A stretch of 64,000 bases of DNA from UBA1181 sp963631545 (GTDB lineage Bacteria; Bacteroidota; Bacteroidia; Bacteroidales; Paludibacteraceae): positions 40,849-104,848 of the forward strand of contig CAVGRN010000001.1 of NCBI GenBank assembly GCA_963631545.1, read 5' to 3'. The notes under the pieces are model-generated. The model saw nothing but the letters and a program-made list of their open reading frames with translations, was not told the DNA's origin and ran no database searches. Both the position numbers and the translations under genes were made by a program. Positions 14,817-23,555 of the stretch are shown piece by piece (position 1 is the first letter of the stretch; each line of letters begins with the position of its first letter).

Positions 14817-15860
14817 ATGAAAAGACTGATTACACTGACATCCGCTATGGCGTTCGCTGTAGGTTGCTTTGCACAATACAGCCTCTCGTTCGACGCCAAT
14901 GGTTTGCGTAAAGGCGACTACAGAAACATGAAGCAAGTGGAGTATGTGGAGCAAAGCCAAGATGGAGCCAACCAAGTATGGGATTTCTCCAAGTCAAAAA
15001 TCGTGAAGGATTTTTACATCAACCAGAATGAGGATTTGGCGGCATCGTCTGCCGAGGGCTACCGCTTGAGTTGCGACGAGGGTGGAGAAAAGAATACTTT
15101 GTTTGAAATCACCTCCTCCGAGAAGCGTTACTTCGGAATGCAGACGAAAAACTACACACTCACGCTCGATGAGCCAATCGTTGACTTGATGTTTCCTCTC
15201 TCTTACCAGGAGTCGAAAGCAGGCATTTATAGCGGTACTTCCCAAACAGGTAGCAGCAATAGTTACTTTGACGGAAACTATGTAACGAAGGCGGATGCTT
15301 GGGGTACGGTCATTATGCCTGGCGGAGATGTCTACAAAAATGTTCTTCGTGTGAAGGTTGACAAGGAGTACACCGAGAACTACGGAACTACTGAGTACAA
15401 AATCAGTTCTATTCGTTATCAGTACTTCGCAGAGGGGGCGAGATACCCAATCATCATCACCGTAGAGCAAGAGTACATCCCTGTAAGCGGTTGCAAATGC
15501 GGAAACTCAAAGTACACCGCAATGTTTATGGAGAAGCCTGCCGTTTACAAAAACGACGCACAGGAGTCTGCAAAGAAAAAAGCTAAGGTAGAGATTTCTT
15601 CTTTCAACTATTTGGCTTCGCCGAACCCATTTATGGAGTCGTTGCAAGTGGCATTCAACTTGGGTAAAGAGTCGAAAGTGTCTATCGAGTTGATGGATCT
15701 TTCGGGAAAGACGGTTTTGAAGTTGCTCAACGACAAATTGGAAGGTGGTCAATACTCGTATGATTTCCAAACTTCTACCCTACTCCCAGGCACCTACGTC
15801 CTCAACGTAAAGGTTGACGGGAAGGTTTACACAAACAAGATGCTTAAAGCTGGAAAGTAG
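14817..15860 (+). CDS. Secreted protein with type IX secretion C-terminal sorting domain (347 aa)
   Basis: Starts with an N-terminal signal (KRLITLTSAMAFAVGCFAQ) and ends with a type-A sorting domain of about 75 residues: SPNPFMESLQVAF, then VSIELMDLSGKTVLKL, then LLPGTYVLNVKVDG and a basic tail. Such domains direct export through the type IX machinery and are usually removed and replaced by an anchor. The central part is beta-rich with no recognised enzyme motif, so the function is unknown. It indicates a T9SS elsewhere in the genome. I start at ATG 14817; the upstream extension has no signal peptide. Confidence 0.8.
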   Translation: MKRLITLTSAMAFAVGCFAQYSLSFDANGLRKGDYRNMKQVEYVEQSQDGANQVWDFSKSKIVKDFYINQNEDLAASSAEGYRLSCDEGGEKNTLFEITSSEKRYFGMQTKNYTLTLDEPIVDLMFPLSYQESKAGIYSGTSQTGSSNSYFDGNYVTKADAWGTVIMPGGDVYKNVLRVKVDKEYTENYGTTEYKISSIRYQYFAEGARYPIIITVEQEYIPVSGCKCGNSKYTAMFMEKPAVYKNDAQESAKKKAKVEISSFNYLASPNPFMESLQVAFNLGKESKVSIELMDLSGKTVLKLLNDKLEGGQYSYDFQTSTLLPGTYVLNVKVDGKVYTNKMLKAGK

Positions 15861-15880
15861 TATTTTTTTCAAACATAACC

Positions 15881-15914
15881 AAAGGAGGAGTGCTAACGGC
15901 ATTCCTCCTTTTTT
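15881..15914 (+). terminator. Intrinsic terminator
   Basis: AAAGGAGGAGTGC (15881-15893) pairs with GCATTCCTCCTTT with one G-U, followed by a T-run; 20 bp after the sorting-domain gene. Confidence 0.85.
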
Positions 15915-15927
15915 GTGACGAATAACC

Positions 15928-17247
15928 ATGAACGGTCTAAACAAAGACATACTGAAAATTGCGCTGCCCGCCATCGCCACCAATATTACTGTCCCACTGC
16001 TAAGCATGACGGATATGGCAATAGCTGGACATCTCGGCAACGAAACACATATCTGCGCCATATCCATCGGCGGTACATTGCTCAATTTGCTCTATTGGAA
16101 CTTCGGATTTCTGCGAATGGGCACGAGTGGAATTACGGCACAGGCATTCGGCGCAAAAAACGAGTCGGAAATGGTGAATACGCTGCTTCGCTCACTTTTC
16201 GTGTCGCTTTGCGCTGGCATCATCATATTTCTGCTGAAAAACATCATTCAAGGTGCAGCCTTCCGTTATATTGGCACGACGAGCGAGGTTGAACTCTCCG
16301 CCGAAACATATATGGACATTTGTATTTTGGGCGTTCCCGCCACAATGTGCCTTTACAGTATGAAAGGTTGGTTTATCGGTATGCAAAACTCTGTTTACCC
16401 AATGGTTATCGCCCTTTCTACCAATGTCTTTAACATCATTCTAAGCCTTGTTTTCGTGTTTGTTTACAAATTAGGAATCTCTGGAATCGCATACGGAACG
16501 GTTACTGCCGAATACTTTGGCCTGACACTGGCTCTTCTTCTATGGTGGAAGCGATACAACCACTTATCAGTCTATGTTTGCCGCTCTGCTATTTTCAACG
16601 CACGCCAGATGAAACGTTTCTGCACACTCAACGGTGGCATTGCCATACGCACACTCTGCCTCACTTGCGTAACCTGTTTTTTCACATTGGCAGGAGCCAA
16701 GCAAGGAACGGTTCTATTAGCGGTAAACACATTGTTGATGCAACTCTTCACTCTATTCTCCTATTTTACCGATGGGTTTGCCTATGCCGGCGAAGCTCTT
16801 GTCGGAAAATACATAGGGGCGAATAACGAATTGTCTACCCGACAATCAATTCACACCCTATTCGCATGGGGATTGGGACTTGCTTTGTTATTTTCATTGC
16901 TATATGCATTTTTCACGCCGAATTTCCTACGCCTACTTACCAATGACGATGGGGTGCTTCTGGCTGCAGTCGACTATCATCTTTGGGTTATTGCCATACC
17001 CATCTGTGGCTTCTCCGCATTCATCTGGGATGGTATTATGGTTGGTGCGACAATGGCTAAAGGAATGGCAACAACAATGGTGGTCGCAACCACGCTCTTT
17101 TTCGTAATGTATAATTTGATGTCAGCCCCGTTGGGTAACCATGGTTTGTGGTTGGCGTTCATCATCTACCTTTGCGGACGAGGAGTTTCTCAGGCGATAT
17201 ACTACAAACGAGCCTCAAATAAAATTCAAGGCTCGTCTATATTATGA
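15928..17247 (+). CDS. MATE family efflux transporter (439 aa)
   Basis: About 12 transmembrane segments with the N-terminal signature LKIALPAIATNITVPLLSMTD and GFLRMGTSGITAQAFGAKN, matching the DinF-type branch of Na+/H+-driven multidrug exporters. Likely exports cationic drugs or metabolites across the inner membrane. It is a lone gene between a terminator and the convergent nrdG, with no local regulator. Confidence 0.9.
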   Translation: MNGLNKDILKIALPAIATNITVPLLSMTDMAIAGHLGNETHICAISIGGTLLNLLYWNFGFLRMGTSGITAQAFGAKNESEMVNTLLRSLFVSLCAGIIIFLLKNIIQGAAFRYIGTTSEVELSAETYMDICILGVPATMCLYSMKGWFIGMQNSVYPMVIALSTNVFNIILSLVFVFVYKLGISGIAYGTVTAEYFGLTLALLLWWKRYNHLSVYVCRSAIFNARQMKRFCTLNGGIAIRTLCLTCVTCFFTLAGAKQGTVLLAVNTLLMQLFTLFSYFTDGFAYAGEALVGKYIGANNELSTRQSIHTLFAWGLGLALLFSLLYAFFTPNFLRLLTNDDGVLLAAVDYHLWVIAIPICGFSAFIWDGIMVGATMAKGMATTMVVATTLFFVMYNLMSAPLGNHGLWLAFIIYLCGRGVSQAIYYKRASNKIQGSSIL

Positions 17248-17372
17248 ATCTGATATTTTGACTTCGTGAATTTGGCATCCAACCCGGAATTAATTGAACA
17301 AGACTTTCCCGCAAGAAAAATGGTTTTGTGTAGACGGATTTTTACGGGATGGTTGACACGCCTTGTCGTCCG

Positions 17373-17837
17373 TTATTTTTTCCAGAATCGGCATGTTATG
17401 TCTTTCAATTGTCCATCTGCCTCAATATGGTATAAACGTTGATTGGTCGTTTCTTTGTTCAGCGGACCGAGTTCCTGTTTATACGGACCGATTTTGATGT
17501 AATCAAAGACATTTAACTGAAAATTTTTGGGGAACGACTCACGACCTGTGTACCACGCCACTTTTAGTGATGTGGTGTTTTTCACGAAAGTCGCCAATGA
17601 GACAAGTCGTTGCAAATCGCCGTCGCCTCCCATAAAACTTACGCAAGTTATGTCTTTCCCATATTTGTCGACTAATTTTGATAGTTGCGTTTCCGCCAGT
17701 TCCTCGCCGATATCTTCCCTTAAAAAGGGACTATGGCAACCAATGCAGGTAAATGGGCAGTTGGAAATGTTGATTGCCAACGTTACCTCATCCGGAATTT
17801 CCTGGAAGACTATATCATAGTCGACGTACTTCAGCAT
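17373..17837 (-). CDS. nrdG: Anaerobic ribonucleotide reductase activating protein (154 aa)
   Basis: A short radical SAM enzyme with the iron-sulfur motif CPFTCIGC (Cys27, Cys31, Cys34); it generates the glycyl radical on NrdD. Length is normal for the family and SFMGGDGD follows as the SAM-contacting GGE-like element. It sits 6 bp after nrdD on the same strand, confirming the pairing. Confidence 0.95.
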   Translation of the reverse strand: MLKYVDYDIVFQEIPDEVTLAINISNCPFTCIGCHSPFLREDIGEELAETQLSKLVDKYGKDITCVSFMGGDGDLQRLVSLATFVKNTTSLKVAWYTGRESFPKNFQLNVFDYIKIGPYKQELGPLNKETTNQRLYHIEADGQLKDITCRFWKK

Positions 17838-17843
17838 ATACTG

Positions 17844-19943
17844 CTACTCCTGCTCACTAAATTTTGCATAGAATCTTCTTCCAGCCTCTGCTTGGCGCGC
17901 CTCCGAGAAGTTGCTGATGCGTTTCATATAGCCAATCACTCGGGTCAGATAATCAAGATTCTTGCTGTGGCAGTGAGGGCACTCTTTGAGGTAGCGTTTG
18001 TCTATATGACCACACTCGTTGCAAACCGTATTCGGAATGTTAAACGTGAAATAGTTGCACCCTTCCTTCGCAGCCACACGTAGCAACTGGCGGTATTGTT
18101 GGTGCGAAAGATGCTCCTCCAAATTCATATGCAACGCAGAACCTCCGGTGAGGTGCTCAATGTAAGGTGCGCCATGCATTTTGAATTTATCAATCACATT
18201 TAATGAAGAATCTTCTACAACGTAGAAATAACTATTATAGCAATCCCGCGGAACAGCATAGCCGTCCTCCCGGTCCCACTTTGCATGTTTAACACCGACA
18301 TTCTCCGCAGGGATCATCTCACAGTTGAACATCACATCTTTGGTCTTATATTTCTTGTTGTAACGCTCCACCAAGCCTAAAACGCTCTGCACGAAACGTA
18401 GGTATTCGGGGTTGTCCTTTATCTCTAAGCCCATAAATTCGGCAGCCTCTACAAGACCATTCACCCCCACTGTCAAATATTGACGGGAAAGGTTAATATA
18501 GCCGGCATCGAATAACGGAAGCAATCCCTTCTGCTGAAGATTCTTCAGGTTTTCGTTGTATGCCAACTGCACCTTATGCACCAAATCCACAACCTCTTCA
18601 AGGTATGTGAGGTATGGAATGCCATTCTTCACGGCGAACTGCACGCAACGGTTCAAGTTTATCGTCAATACACTCTTCGAGCCAGTGGAAACACCACCTG
18701 CACCCAACGTATAGCTGAATCCGTTATCTTGAATTTCATTTCTGAGTCTACAGCAACTGCTCAATGAGTCTGCATTGTCGCTGATGTATGTGAAGAACGA
18801 ATGCCCCTCGGCATACATTTCGGCGGTGAACTCGCCCCACTCCTCGTCCATAACATCGCCATCTTTGGTCAGCAGAGCCATTGTCTCGACAGGGAAGGTT
18901 AAAACCGTCTTCAAACGCTCGGCGTTGAACCACTTCATGAAACGCTTCTGCAGCCAGCTCAGCGACTCCCAGTCTGGGCGCGACCCATCAGGGAAGACGA
19001 ACTCCGAAAACAAACTGTTGAAGTAGTATTTGTCGTAATATGAGATATTCCAGAATACGGCTTGGAAGTTTCTTGCACCTGTTGGTTGGTTGATTGAATA
19101 AACAATCTGCTCAAAACAATCTGTAATGACTTTATCCAACGTGCGTTGGCGGGTGGAAAGGTCGACAACCCTTTCTGGGTTCTTATAGTAATCATCTCCG
19201 TACTCCTTCTGAATGAAATAGTTCATATACATAAGGAACTCAGGGGTGGCGCAAGCACCGCTCAACATACTGGAAACCATAAACACCATATTGACGAATC
19301 CGCCGCAGAACGACTTCAGATTCGTTGGTTTTTTTGAGTTTCCTCCGATAGAGATTGTTCCGCCAATCAACCACGGATACATCGTTATACTGGCGCAATA
19401 GTTGGCAAGGCTCGTTTCGTCATTTTTGTAGATGAAGTGTTGGTTGAGAAGCTGTAGATACTTGTCCGACACCTCCTTGCCATACATCTCTTTCAATCTG
19501 TCCACCAAAAGTCTTCTATTCAAGCGGATGAAGTTGGACTTCGGCAACTCACCTATCAACGTGGCAATGTTCTTGTTCTCCACATTGGCGTTTGCGTCAT
19601 ATTTACTGCCGGAAGCAGAGTTGGATGCATTGCTGTAATCCGTCAAGAATTGCAGTTTGTTGCGAACTTCGCGATCCTCCAAATGCCTTTGGCGATATAG
19701 GATATATGACTTCGCTACGGAAAAATATTTTTCAGACATTAAGGAGAACTCCACCTGGTTCTGAATCTCTTCAACATTCATTCCATTGTGGATGCTCAGT
19801 CTGCCTAATATATCCGTCAGAATCTCTTGCGTTGCAAAACTTCCGACAGACAAAAAGGCACGCGACACCGCATTCTTAATCTTATCAACAGAAAACGGCT
19901 CTACCTTGCCGTCTCTCTTAACGATGAAAATATTTCCGCTCAT
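17844..19943 (-). CDS. nrdD: Anaerobic ribonucleoside-triphosphate reductase (699 aa)
   Basis: Makes dNTPs without oxygen. An N-terminal ATP cone (VKRDGKVEPFSVDKIKNAVSRAF) provides allosteric control; the catalytic barrel follows; the C-terminus has a zinc site with Cys641, 644, 655, 658 and the glycyl-radical loop RVIGYM with Gly671. All key residues are present. A leader of about 105 nt is predicted from the promoter box at 20057-20064, with an AACGG/CCGTT hairpin near its start. Transcribed together with nrdG. Confidence 0.97.
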   Translation of the reverse strand: MSGNIFIVKRDGKVEPFSVDKIKNAVSRAFLSVGSFATQEILTDILGRLSIHNGMNVEEIQNQVEFSLMSEKYFSVAKSYILYRQRHLEDREVRNKLQFLTDYSNASNSASGSKYDANANVENKNIATLIGELPKSNFIRLNRRLLVDRLKEMYGKEVSDKYLQLLNQHFIYKNDETSLANYCASITMYPWLIGGTISIGGNSKKPTNLKSFCGGFVNMVFMVSSMLSGACATPEFLMYMNYFIQKEYGDDYYKNPERVVDLSTRQRTLDKVITDCFEQIVYSINQPTGARNFQAVFWNISYYDKYYFNSLFSEFVFPDGSRPDWESLSWLQKRFMKWFNAERLKTVLTFPVETMALLTKDGDVMDEEWGEFTAEMYAEGHSFFTYISDNADSLSSCCRLRNEIQDNGFSYTLGAGGVSTGSKSVLTINLNRCVQFAVKNGIPYLTYLEEVVDLVHKVQLAYNENLKNLQQKGLLPLFDAGYINLSRQYLTVGVNGLVEAAEFMGLEIKDNPEYLRFVQSVLGLVERYNKKYKTKDVMFNCEMIPAENVGVKHAKWDREDGYAVPRDCYNSYFYVVEDSSLNVIDKFKMHGAPYIEHLTGGSALHMNLEEHLSHQQYRQLLRVAAKEGCNYFTFNIPNTVCNECGHIDKRYLKECPHCHSKNLDYLTRVIGYMKRISNFSEARQAEAGRRFYAKFSEQE

Positions 19944-20056
19944 TACTACCTGACTTACGATTTTTTACTGATTAGATACTTTTTCTTCACACTTGGAATA
20001 ATCCTCAGAAACACATATAGGTTTCAACGGACTTGCACGCCGTTAAGGCTGCAAAA

Positions 20057-20064
20057 CAAAAATA
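20057..20064 (-). promoter_or_regulatory. Putative nrdDG promoter -7 box
   Basis: TATTTTTG on the minus strand (exact TAnnTTTG). No -33 box at the usual distance, which would fit a promoter needing an activator under anaerobiosis, though that is inference. Confidence 0.5.
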
Positions 20065-20139
20065 GGGATATAATTTTTCATAATCACATCCCTACCTGAA
20101 TAGTTTTTAACAAAATTTAATATATTGATAATCAATGCA

Positions 20140-21510
20140 TTACCAAGCAAATTTGATCATTGCGCAAATTCGGTTATTGGAGATGTCGCGCACGGCATCT
20201 GCCTTGCCGAATTCGTCCCTTCCGTCGCCATATCCTACGGTAGTGAGTTCATACTCAACACCGAAAGTGAGTTTCCATACGGTGTAGGAAACCGCTGGAC
20301 AAACCCTCCAGATGTAGTCGATATTTGATGCGCCATTCACCCATAAATCGCCGACAATCTCCTTACTTGTTCCAAGGTTTTTGAAATATCCGCCAAAGAG
20401 ATTCACCTTAAACGCACTTCCGTATGTTAAGTTGACGAATGTCGTAACATTACGCAATGGTGAATAATCCCACGATCCATCTTCGTTGATTTTCGTGACG
20501 CCCAATCCACTCATCATATTCAAATGCGCAGTGTTCTGCCCCATCAGGCATTTCCAAAGCAAATGAAATTTGTCTTTCTTATAATTGATGTAGACGAGGG
20601 GCGACGCCGAAAAAGCATACTCCTTGACAATCCGTTTGGTAGTGCCTTCTTCTATTGTTTCTGTGCCGGAAAGTGAATCATAGACAACTTTCGTGTAAGG
20701 CACCTCCATCGTTGTGCGTGGACGCAACCGCAGCAAGTCAACTCCTGCGCCTACCTGAAATCCGTTTTTCGTATAATCGAACCCGACGTAAAACTCTGGG
20801 AGGACTCCTTTTGTCTGATAACTGTCGGAACGGCCATCTGGACCGATGGATTTGTATTGGAATTGCCACAAGGCCGCCGCCGTGAAACGCCATCCTCCGA
20901 CATAATTATCGTAACGGATTTGTGGTGAGCGGCTGAATGGCTCAAACGGCGACCCGGAAGCCAAACCCAAAACGTCGGGCAAATCACCAGACATCGGATG
21001 CCAAGCTTGACCTGCCAAAAGAGAATGCCGTTCCCATCTCATCTTCAAATAGGCCTGACGGATACGCAGCATCGTAGTACTGGAGGTGAATCCGCAGAAA
21101 TCTGTTTCAATCTTTGCTGAAAGGTCGGCATTTAACGCCCGGATACCCGAAATGTCCAAACCAAGCCGCGTGGTCATCGCCAGGAAGTTGGATTGGGAAA
21201 CATCATTCAAATCCTCATCGCCAGCCTCATTCATCGACTCGTCTTTCGGAATCTGGTTATATAAACCACTGGTAGACTGCACATTCTGTCGGGAATCATA
21301 ATAAAAATAATTGCGTACAAAACCGTATGGCTTGAACTTCACCTTGCCTCCGTTACGGGGCTTCTCCGTTGTTTCGGCAACTTGCTCGGTGACTGTTGCG
21401 ACGTTTTTTTCTGCTGCGCCTGCAACGGGGGCTATCGCCGCTCCTTGCTCTTGTGCAAACAGGCATTGCAACGACATTAGCGCCGCACCCAGCACATAAA
21501 TCTTCTTCAT
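20140..21510 (-). CDS. Outer-membrane beta-barrel porin, DcaP-like (456 aa)
   Basis: Has a signal peptide (KKIYVLGAALMSLQCLFAQ), an Ala-rich linker, then alternating amphipathic strands ending in a C-terminal aromatic (FAW) as required for barrel assembly. The block LLAGQAWHPMSGDLPDVLGL followed by PFEPFSRSPQIR resembles the DcaP-like porin group, whose studied members take up small dicarboxylates and similar anions. It lies just downstream of a DASS-type anion transporter on the same strand but has its own promoter box (21532-21539) and the transporter has its own terminator. A joint uptake role is inferred from position. Confidence 0.7.
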   Translation of the reverse strand: MKKIYVLGAALMSLQCLFAQEQGAAIAPVAGAAEKNVATVTEQVAETTEKPRNGGKVKFKPYGFVRNYFYYDSRQNVQSTSGLYNQIPKDESMNEAGDEDLNDVSQSNFLAMTTRLGLDISGIRALNADLSAKIETDFCGFTSSTTMLRIRQAYLKMRWERHSLLAGQAWHPMSGDLPDVLGLASGSPFEPFSRSPQIRYDNYVGGWRFTAAALWQFQYKSIGPDGRSDSYQTKGVLPEFYVGFDYTKNGFQVGAGVDLLRLRPRTTMEVPYTKVVYDSLSGTETIEEGTTKRIVKEYAFSASPLVYINYKKDKFHLLWKCLMGQNTAHLNMMSGLGVTKINEDGSWDYSPLRNVTTFVNLTYGSAFKVNLFGGYFKNLGTSKEIVGDLWVNGASNIDYIWRVCPAVSYTVWKLTFGVEYELTTVGYGDGRDEFGKADAVRDISNNRICAMIKFAW

Positions 21511-21531
21511 TTCTTACTTTGAAATATTAGG

Positions 21532-21539
21532 CAAACCTA
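21532..21539 (-). promoter_or_regulatory. Putative porin promoter -7 box
   Basis: TAGGTTTG on the minus strand, 22 bp before the porin start codon. Confidence 0.55.
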
Positions 21540-21602
21540 TATTAGATTCTTCTGCGAAGGTAGTTAAAAAATCATAAACACTCATCCTAAACTACGACAA
21601 AA

Positions 21603-21634
21603 AAGCCGCAGTACCATTTCTGAAACTGCGGCTC
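21603..21634 (-). terminator. Intrinsic terminator of the DASS transporter gene
   Basis: AGCCGCAGT/ACTGCGGCT stem followed, on the minus strand, by a T-run; 25 bp past the transporter stop. Confidence 0.85.
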
Positions 21635-21659
21635 ATTTTGTATTTTATTATCAATCAGA

Positions 21660-23126
21660 CTATTTCAGCAAAATGCTTCCGAAGAGGAAAAGCGCTGCGT
21701 AACCGATGATAAGGCTGACCACACCTACGAACAATCCCGTCAGTGCCATGTATTTCAATTTAATGAAGCCCTTTGAGTAGGCAATCGCATTTGGAGGCGT
21801 AGAGATTGGCAAACACATCGCAAACGATGCAGAAAGTGCCAAGCCAACTAACAAAGTGGTTGCTCCTCCATAAGGAGCCAAGCCCTCTTCCATACCTTGT
21901 GCAACTGCCACGAAGATAGGAATCAACAAAGCGGCGGTTGCCGAGTGGGACATAAACGTGGACATGAGGATACACAAAAGTCCGGAGCCGATGATTACGG
22001 CAAGCGTTGACCAACTGTCGAACGGAATGGATGTAACGATATGTTTAGACATTGTGATTGCCTCACCGGTTGTAGCGTCGACTGCGATTTTACCTTCCAG
22101 GCCGACACCCAAGGCGAAACCTCCGGCAACGAGCCAAAGCACATCCCAATCGATCTGTGCGAAGTCCTTCTTCTCGAAAACTCCCGTGATGCAGAAAACC
22201 GCGAACGGAAGCAGACCGACAACGTATGTATTGATGCCGAACAACGCTTTTCCGAAGACCCACAAGAAAATGGTAACGGCAAATGTGATGTAGACGATCA
22301 TAGCCTTAGGGCTCTTGTCCGTTTCGCCCTTAATCTCCACCTCGATGTGTTCTTGCTGAGAAGGGAAGAAGTGGCAAAGCATCAACCATGAGAGGAAGAG
22401 GATGACTACTGCGATAGGCACCATCAAAGCCATCCACTGGCCGAAACCGATTTCAAATCCGATTTTCTCCAACCAACCAGCGGCGATGACGTTTGGAGGT
22501 GTTCCGATAGGGGAACCGATGCCACCGATGTTTGCAGCGATTGGAATAGCCAAAGCCAAGCCCACCCTTCCTTTATTATCTGATTCTGGAATGGCAGCCA
22601 AAACAGGTGAAAGGATCGCGATCATCATCGCAGCCGTCGCCGTGTTGCTCATGAACATGGAAAGCAAGGCCGTAACGGTGATGAACCCGAGCATCACATA
22701 CCGTGGGTTGTTTCCAAAAGGCTTGATGATTGCCCTCGCCAATGTGGCATCCAACTTCACTTTCGTTGCGCCGATAGCCAACACGAAACCGCCCATGAAG
22801 AGCATAATCGTAGGGTCGGCAAAGGCAGCCATGATACCCTTATAGCTCAATGTCGCACCCACACCATCGTGGTTGAGGAAACTCAGCATACTATCAGATG
22901 TCGTCAATAACATCAGCACCATAATCAAGACGGAAGTCCCCCAAATAGGAATTGGCTCCGTAATCCACATCAACGCAGCGAACACAAAAATCGCAATCAA
23001 ACGATGCTCGACTGTCGTCAAGCCCTCAACGCCAAACGCAGTGTCTGGCAACAACCACACAATCGCGGTCAAAAGGATTGCCACGGCAAATCCAATCACC
23101 TTTTTCAGATTCTTATCAAGATTCAT
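21660..23126 (-). CDS. DASS/SLC13 family anion (dicarboxylate) symporter (488 aa)
   Basis: About 11-12 transmembrane segments with the two hallmark repeats of the divalent anion:Na+ symporters: SNTATAAM followed by IGSPIGTPPN in the first half, and SHSATAALLIP followed by LPISTPPNAIAY in the second. These form the Na+ and carboxylate sites. Likely substrate is succinate/malate/fumarate-type dicarboxylates, possibly citrate; the exact substrate cannot be read from sequence. The direction of transport in an anaerobe may be either way. Confidence 0.9.
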   Translation of the reverse strand: MNLDKNLKKVIGFAVAILLTAIVWLLPDTAFGVEGLTTVEHRLIAIFVFAALMWITEPIPIWGTSVLIMVLMLLTTSDSMLSFLNHDGVGATLSYKGIMAAFADPTIMLFMGGFVLAIGATKVKLDATLARAIIKPFGNNPRYVMLGFITVTALLSMFMSNTATAAMMIAILSPVLAAIPESDNKGRVGLALAIPIAANIGGIGSPIGTPPNVIAAGWLEKIGFEIGFGQWMALMVPIAVVILFLSWLMLCHFFPSQQEHIEVEIKGETDKSPKAMIVYITFAVTIFLWVFGKALFGINTYVVGLLPFAVFCITGVFEKKDFAQIDWDVLWLVAGGFALGVGLEGKIAVDATTGEAITMSKHIVTSIPFDSWSTLAVIIGSGLLCILMSTFMSHSATAALLIPIFVAVAQGMEEGLAPYGGATTLLVGLALSASFAMCLPISTPPNAIAYSKGFIKLKYMALTGLFVGVVSLIIGYAALFLFGSILLK

Positions 23127-23399
23127 ACCTTATATATAAGTTAATTTCATTTCTTTCAAGGTACTGAAAGCGCATAAAGACAACACTCCATCTTACGACA
23201 GAGCAACTCTTATCCACTCTTAGAAGATTCACGTTTAAATTTTCCGTAAAAATATAAAAATGTCTTAAAAAGAAAGAGAAAACAAAGAAAAATAAGAGAA
23301 TGAAATAGTTGAAACGCACTCAGACAATATGTTACGCTTCGCGATTTTAAGTAATTTTAAGAAACCACCGCGAATATTGCGAATATGGAAAAACAAATG

Positions 23400-23407
23400 T
23401 ATCTTTG
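23400..23407 (+). promoter_or_regulatory. Putative carboxylase operon promoter -7 box (TATCTTTG)
   Basis: Exact consensus; predicted leader about 140 nt to the ATG at 23556. Confidence 0.6.
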
Positions 23408-23456
23408 CAAGAAATAGGGTTCGGAAAGAATCCGACCTAAATTATTAACCAAATAG

Positions 23457-23473
23457 TCAACCTTTAAGGTTGA
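23457..23473 (+). promoter_or_regulatory. 17-bp palindrome in the carboxylase leader
   Basis: TCAACCTTTAAGGTTGA is a perfect 8+1+8 palindrome about 50 nt into the predicted transcript. It could be an operator or an RNA hairpin; no poly-U follows, so it is not a classical terminator. Confidence 0.5.
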
Positions 23474-23555
23474 GAATCGAAAGGGGATGCGCACAAAGAG
23501 GACGAATGTCCCGCCCCCGAAGAGGGCTGCGTTGAACCGAAAAAATGTTTTGTGT

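Larger units (their letters stand above)
23127..23555. other. Divergent control region between transporter and carboxylase operon
   Basis: Gene-free 429 bp. It has a TATCTTTG box at 23400-23407 for the plus-strand operon and a structured leader of about 140 nt with a TCGG/CCGA hairpin near 23421 and a 17-bp palindrome at 23457-23473. No clear promoter was found for the minus-strand transporter. Confidence 0.55.

Noticed and set aside
17248..17372. Terminator between the MATE and nrdG genes
   Set aside because: Only weak pairing (ACGGA/TCCGT) overlapping the nrdG stop codon; not convincing enough to list.
23414..23555. Known riboswitch class in the carboxylase leader
   Set aside because: No biotin-, cobalamin-, TPP- or SAM-type conserved core could be recognised.
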